Below, one piece after another: positions 4,428-6,452 of a stretch of 6,452 nt of DNA. Source of the stretch: Halovivax sp. (lineage in GTDB: Archaea; Halobacteriota; Halobacteria; Halobacteriales; Natrialbaceae); assembly GCA_007135505.1 (NCBI GenBank), contig SLIS01000268.1, forward strand, positions 1 to 6,452, written 5' to 3'. A program made the position numbers and the translations under genes. How positions within the stretch are numbered: the first letter of the stretch is position 1; each line of letters starts with the position of its first letter. The notes under the pieces were generated by a model. The model ran no database searches. It was not told the origin of the DNA and saw only the letters and a program-made list of their open reading frames with translations.

Positions 4428-5672
4428 ATGAATCGACGTACGTATCTGACGACGGCAACGGCAACGACGGTGCTCGCTGTGGCGGGTTGCATGGGCGGCG
4501 GCAACGGCGAGGAAGAAAACGAGTCCAGAGACGACGGATACGGCGACTTCGACGAGGACGACGAGTCCGAGGCCCCACCGGATCTGGCCGGCACCTGGGA
4601 CGACTTCGAGGACCTGGACGACTGGACGGCGACGGCCGGCTCACTCGAGGCCGACGGCAGCCAGTACTACGAGGGGTCGCAGTCCGCGCGCATCAGTGTG
4701 CCCGAATCGGAGAGCAGCGGACGGATCATCAAGACGCTCTCCTCGCCGCTCGACTGTTCCGAGGTCGTCCCGGGAATGGCGATGGCCTCCAGCGGCCCCA
4801 GTGCGCCGGCGATACAGCTGTGGGACGAGAACGGGAATAAGGTGGAGTATCGCCAGGAGACGGACGCCTCGAACCCGTTCGTCCGGCGTAACTTCGGCCT
4901 CTCGAAGCGGGAAGGTGACGTCGACCTCGAACGCATCGGCGAGGTCCACGTCGTCCAGTGGACCGGCGACGAACTGGAGGGCGACCTCTGGGTCGACGAC
5001 CTCTACTTCACGCCGCGGAGCGAGGACGGTATGATGATGATCCAGTTCCACGGCGGCTACGAGGAGGACTACACTCGCGCCATGCCGATCCTCGAGGAAC
5101 ACGGCCTCGAGGCGACCACGTTCGTCGCGACCGGTCGTGTTCGCGAGTCCGACCACTCGGAGGGCGATCGCCTGACGGTCAGTCAGGTCGAGGAACTCGC
5201 TGACGCCGGCTGGACCATCTCGAGTTACTCCCGCCGCGGGCTGAACATGAACAACGTCGATCCGGACGAGCGGGAGGCGGACGTCCTCGAGGCGATCGAC
5301 TGGCTCGAAGAGCGCGGCTACGAGGACGGCGCTCGCTTCTTCGCGTTCCCCGGAGGCCGGTTCGACGAGATCGGGTACGAGACCGTCGCCGAGGTCCACG
5401 ACCTCGCGTTCGCCGGCCGGTTCCCGTCTCAGGGCCACGCCGCCAACCCGCACCTCTGTCCGCGCATCACGAATCCGGATCCCGAATCGGCGGTCAACAT
5501 GGTCGAGTGGACGGCCGACGTCGGTGGCATCACGACGATCGCGTTCAACCGCGTCGACGCGGAGGCCGAGGCCGCTCTCGAGACCCTGGCGGCAGCGATC
5601 ACGGAACACCAGGAAAACGGCGGCATCGAGGTACTGACCCCGGACGAGATGGCCGACGAGTACGTCTTCTGA
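4428..5672 (+). CDS. Tat lipoprotein with a non-catalytic polysaccharide-deacetylase (NodB-like) domain
   Basis: A 414-residue protein. The N-terminus MNRRTYLTTATATTVLAVAGC has twin arginines and a lipobox (VAGC, Cys21), so it should be exported folded by Tat and lipid-anchored outside the membrane. An acidic linker (22-58) leads to a beta-sandwich, carbohydrate-binding-like region (about 59-196: FEDLDDWTAT, YYEGSQSARI, LWVDDLYFTP). A NodB/CE4-like domain follows (about 203-414: FHGGYEEDYTRAMPILEEHG, then ATTFVATGRV, LADAGWTIS, FFAFPGGRFDE and DLAFAG). In active deacetylases the first motif is FDDG; here it is FHGG (207-210). The HxxxH motif is replaced by YSRRG (267-271), and the late LHD-type motif reads FNR (373-375), so catalysis is not expected. 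ATG at 4428 is chosen because upstream in-frame starts would bury the signal peptide. Likely role: surface glycan or S-layer binding. Confidence 0.9.
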   Translation: MNRRTYLTTATATTVLAVAGCMGGGNGEEENESRDDGYGDFDEDDESEAPPDLAGTWDDFEDLDDWTATAGSLEADGSQYYEGSQSARISVPESESSGRIIKTLSSPLDCSEVVPGMAMASSGPSAPAIQLWDENGNKVEYRQETDASNPFVRRNFGLSKREGDVDLERIGEVHVVQWTGDELEGDLWVDDLYFTPRSEDGMMMIQFHGGYEEDYTRAMPILEEHGLEATTFVATGRVRESDHSEGDRLTVSQVEELADAGWTISSYSRRGLNMNNVDPDEREADVLEAIDWLEERGYEDGARFFAFPGGRFDEIGYETVAEVHDLAFAGRFPSQGHAANPHLCPRITNPDPESAVNMVEWTADVGGITTIAFNRVDAEAEAALETLAAAITEHQENGGIEVLTPDEMADEYVF

Positions 5673-5826
5673 CCGTCACCGGTTGGAAGGCCGGCTCGAG
5701 CCCTGCCCGCCGTAGGTGCGGACCGCTCGCGGCACGCGGACCGTCGTCGGCACTACTACGCCGTCCTCTCTTGTTGCCGCTGGGGTCGCACAGCCGCTCG
5801 CGATTACGTGACATTCGACATCGACA

Positions 5827-5871
5827 CTCGCCTACGCCGCGCTCAACGTCGGGCCTCGCCTACGCCGCGTT
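5827..5871. repeat. 15-bp direct repeat across the 3' end of the winged-helix gene
   Basis: CTCGCCTACGCCGCG occurs at 5827-5841 and again at 5855-5869, a 28-base period. The similarity extends to 17 of 18 bases (CTC versus TTC at the end). The second copy contains the stop codon of the minus-strand gene (5860-5862) and its last codons; the first copy lies just downstream in the convergent intergenic region. It looks like a small tandem duplication. Confidence 0.7.
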
Positions 5872-6369
5872 CGATACCGAAACCTCGAGATCGTCGCGCC
5901 CGACGGCCAGCCGAAACGTCGGTACAGTCCGGTACTCCACCTCGACGACGCCGGTGCGGCGGAGTCGCTGAAGTCCAGCGCGCACGTCGTCGACGTCGGG
6001 ATCGAGCCCCGTCTCGTCGCGAACCCGCTCGAGGACCGCGACGACGCTCGCTGAACGCTCGTCCGGGCCGGGGACGACCTCGAGAATCGCGGCCTGGAGT
6101 TCGTCGACGCTGATCTTCGAGGGGATCGACCCGCCCTCGGGATCGCTCTCGATGCCCGGTTCGACGTCGACCAGTTCGGCCGCCTCGGGCGTCGCCCGAA
6201 TCAGGCTGTTGTCGTCCCGGAAGTAGTACTCGGAGAGTTCCGACTCGAGGTACTGGTGGACCTCGCTCCCGCTGTCCAGATCCCAGCGGTCCTGGAGCTC
6301 GCTGTTCTTCGTCGGCTGGAGCTGCACGACATCGGCGAGTCGGTCCAGGGCGTCCTCGGAGAGGGTCAT
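5860..6369 (-). CDS. DUF5797-like haloarchaeal winged-helix protein
   Basis: A 169-residue acidic protein. The first half (about 5-65: LADVVQLQPTKNSELQDRWD, then EVHQYLESEL, YYFRDDNSLIRATPEA) has the helix-turn-helix-wing pattern. The second half (about 85-155: DELQAAILEVV, ASVVAVLERVRDETGLDP, VDDVRAGLQRLRRTGVVEVEY, TVPTFRLAV) looks like a second winged helix. From memory this matches a conserved haloarchaeal family named DUF5797, whose role is unknown; DNA binding and transcription control are inferred from the fold. The ATG at 6369 begins MTLSEDALDRLADVV, and a TATA-like AAAGTAC lies 23-30 bases upstream, consistent with a leaderless transcript. It converges on the lipoprotein gene with 187 bases between the stops. 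The last residues fall within a 15-bp repeat, so the C-terminus may vary between strains. Confidence 0.85.
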   Translation of the reverse strand: MTLSEDALDRLADVVQLQPTKNSELQDRWDLDSGSEVHQYLESELSEYYFRDDNSLIRATPEAAELVDVEPGIESDPEGGSIPSKISVDELQAAILEVVPGPDERSASVVAVLERVRDETGLDPDVDDVRAGLQRLRRTGVVEVEYRTVPTFRLAVGRDDLEVSVSNAA

Positions 6370-6391
6370 TGCGCGTGGCTACGGTGAATCA

Positions 6392-6399
6392 GTACTTTT
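6392..6399 (-). promoter_or_regulatory. TATA-like element of the winged-helix gene
   Basis: The minus strand reads AAAAGTAC, 23-30 bases before the ATG at 6369, the distance of a leaderless archaeal promoter. A second AT-rich patch (GTAAAAAGTTC, about 6408-6418) lies 10-20 bases further upstream and could be the true box with a short leader instead. Confidence 0.4.
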
Positions 6400-6423
6400 G
6401 CATTGCGAACTTTTTACGCCTCG

Positions 6424-6438
6424 GGTCGCGAAGCGACC
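6424..6438. other. short perfect hairpin near the right edge
   Basis: GGTCGC (6424-6429), a GAA loop, and GCGACC (6433-6438) form a six-pair hairpin. The next gene to the right is outside the window, so whether this is a terminator, an operator or just the common haloarchaeal GCGAAGCGA motif cannot be decided. An A-run (6447-6452) lies at the window edge, and no T-run follows the hairpin on either strand within view. Confidence 0.3.
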
Positions 6439-6452
6439 GCTCGGCGAAAAAA

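Noticed and set aside
4641..5609. Long open frame on the minus strand (322 codons) opposite the lipoprotein gene
   Set aside because: It is rich in Arg, Val and Asp without recognisable motifs and mirrors the codon pattern of the well-supported plus-strand gene; long antisense frames are common in GC-rich haloarchaeal DNA.

Overview
The window reads as chromosomal DNA of a haloarchaeon (class Halobacteria). Coding regions are GC-rich with strong G/C at third codon positions, and the proteins are acidic. There is a TrmY-type tRNA methyltransferase, a tRNA-Pro of archaeal form with no encoded CCA, a Tat-dependent lipoprotein signal, and several families found mainly in haloarchaea. Genus cannot be told from the sequence.

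Left part (1-2350). Three genes read leftward: an AMP-binding (acyl-CoA synthetase-like) protein cut by the window edge, an alpha/beta-hydrolase-fold protein, and a 52-residue two-CxxC zinc-finger protein. The first two are adjacent, and both appear to lack residues normally needed for catalysis: the hydrolase has Gly in place of the nucleophile, and the synthetase has degenerate A3 and A5 motifs. A 12-bp perfect palindrome sits between the zinc-finger gene and the divergent trmY gene.

Centre (2350-4430). trmY (tRNA pseudouridine-54 N1-methyltransferase) is followed by tRNA-Pro(CGG), which has its own TATA box. Downstream of the tRNA lies an imperfect copy of its 3' end, the pattern left by integration and decay at a tRNA attachment site. 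The next ~1.2 kb is more AT-rich and gene-poor. It holds one intact small membrane protein (DUF2061) with its own promoter, plus short coding-like fragments ended or interrupted by stops. This looks like an accessory insertion scar.

Right part (4428-6452). A 414-residue Tat lipoprotein carries an N-terminal beta-sandwich-like region and a C-terminal NodB/polysaccharide-deacetylase-like domain in which the metal-binding and catalytic motifs are replaced, so it is probably a surface pseudoenzyme. Converging on it is a 169-residue protein with likely winged-helix regions (DUF5797-like), with a TATA-like element at leaderless spacing.

No CRISPR array, intact insertion sequence, rRNA or origin was seen. 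The most notable themes are three enzyme-fold proteins with missing catalytic residues and the tRNA-linked remnant island. Neither amounts to a demonstrated new system.
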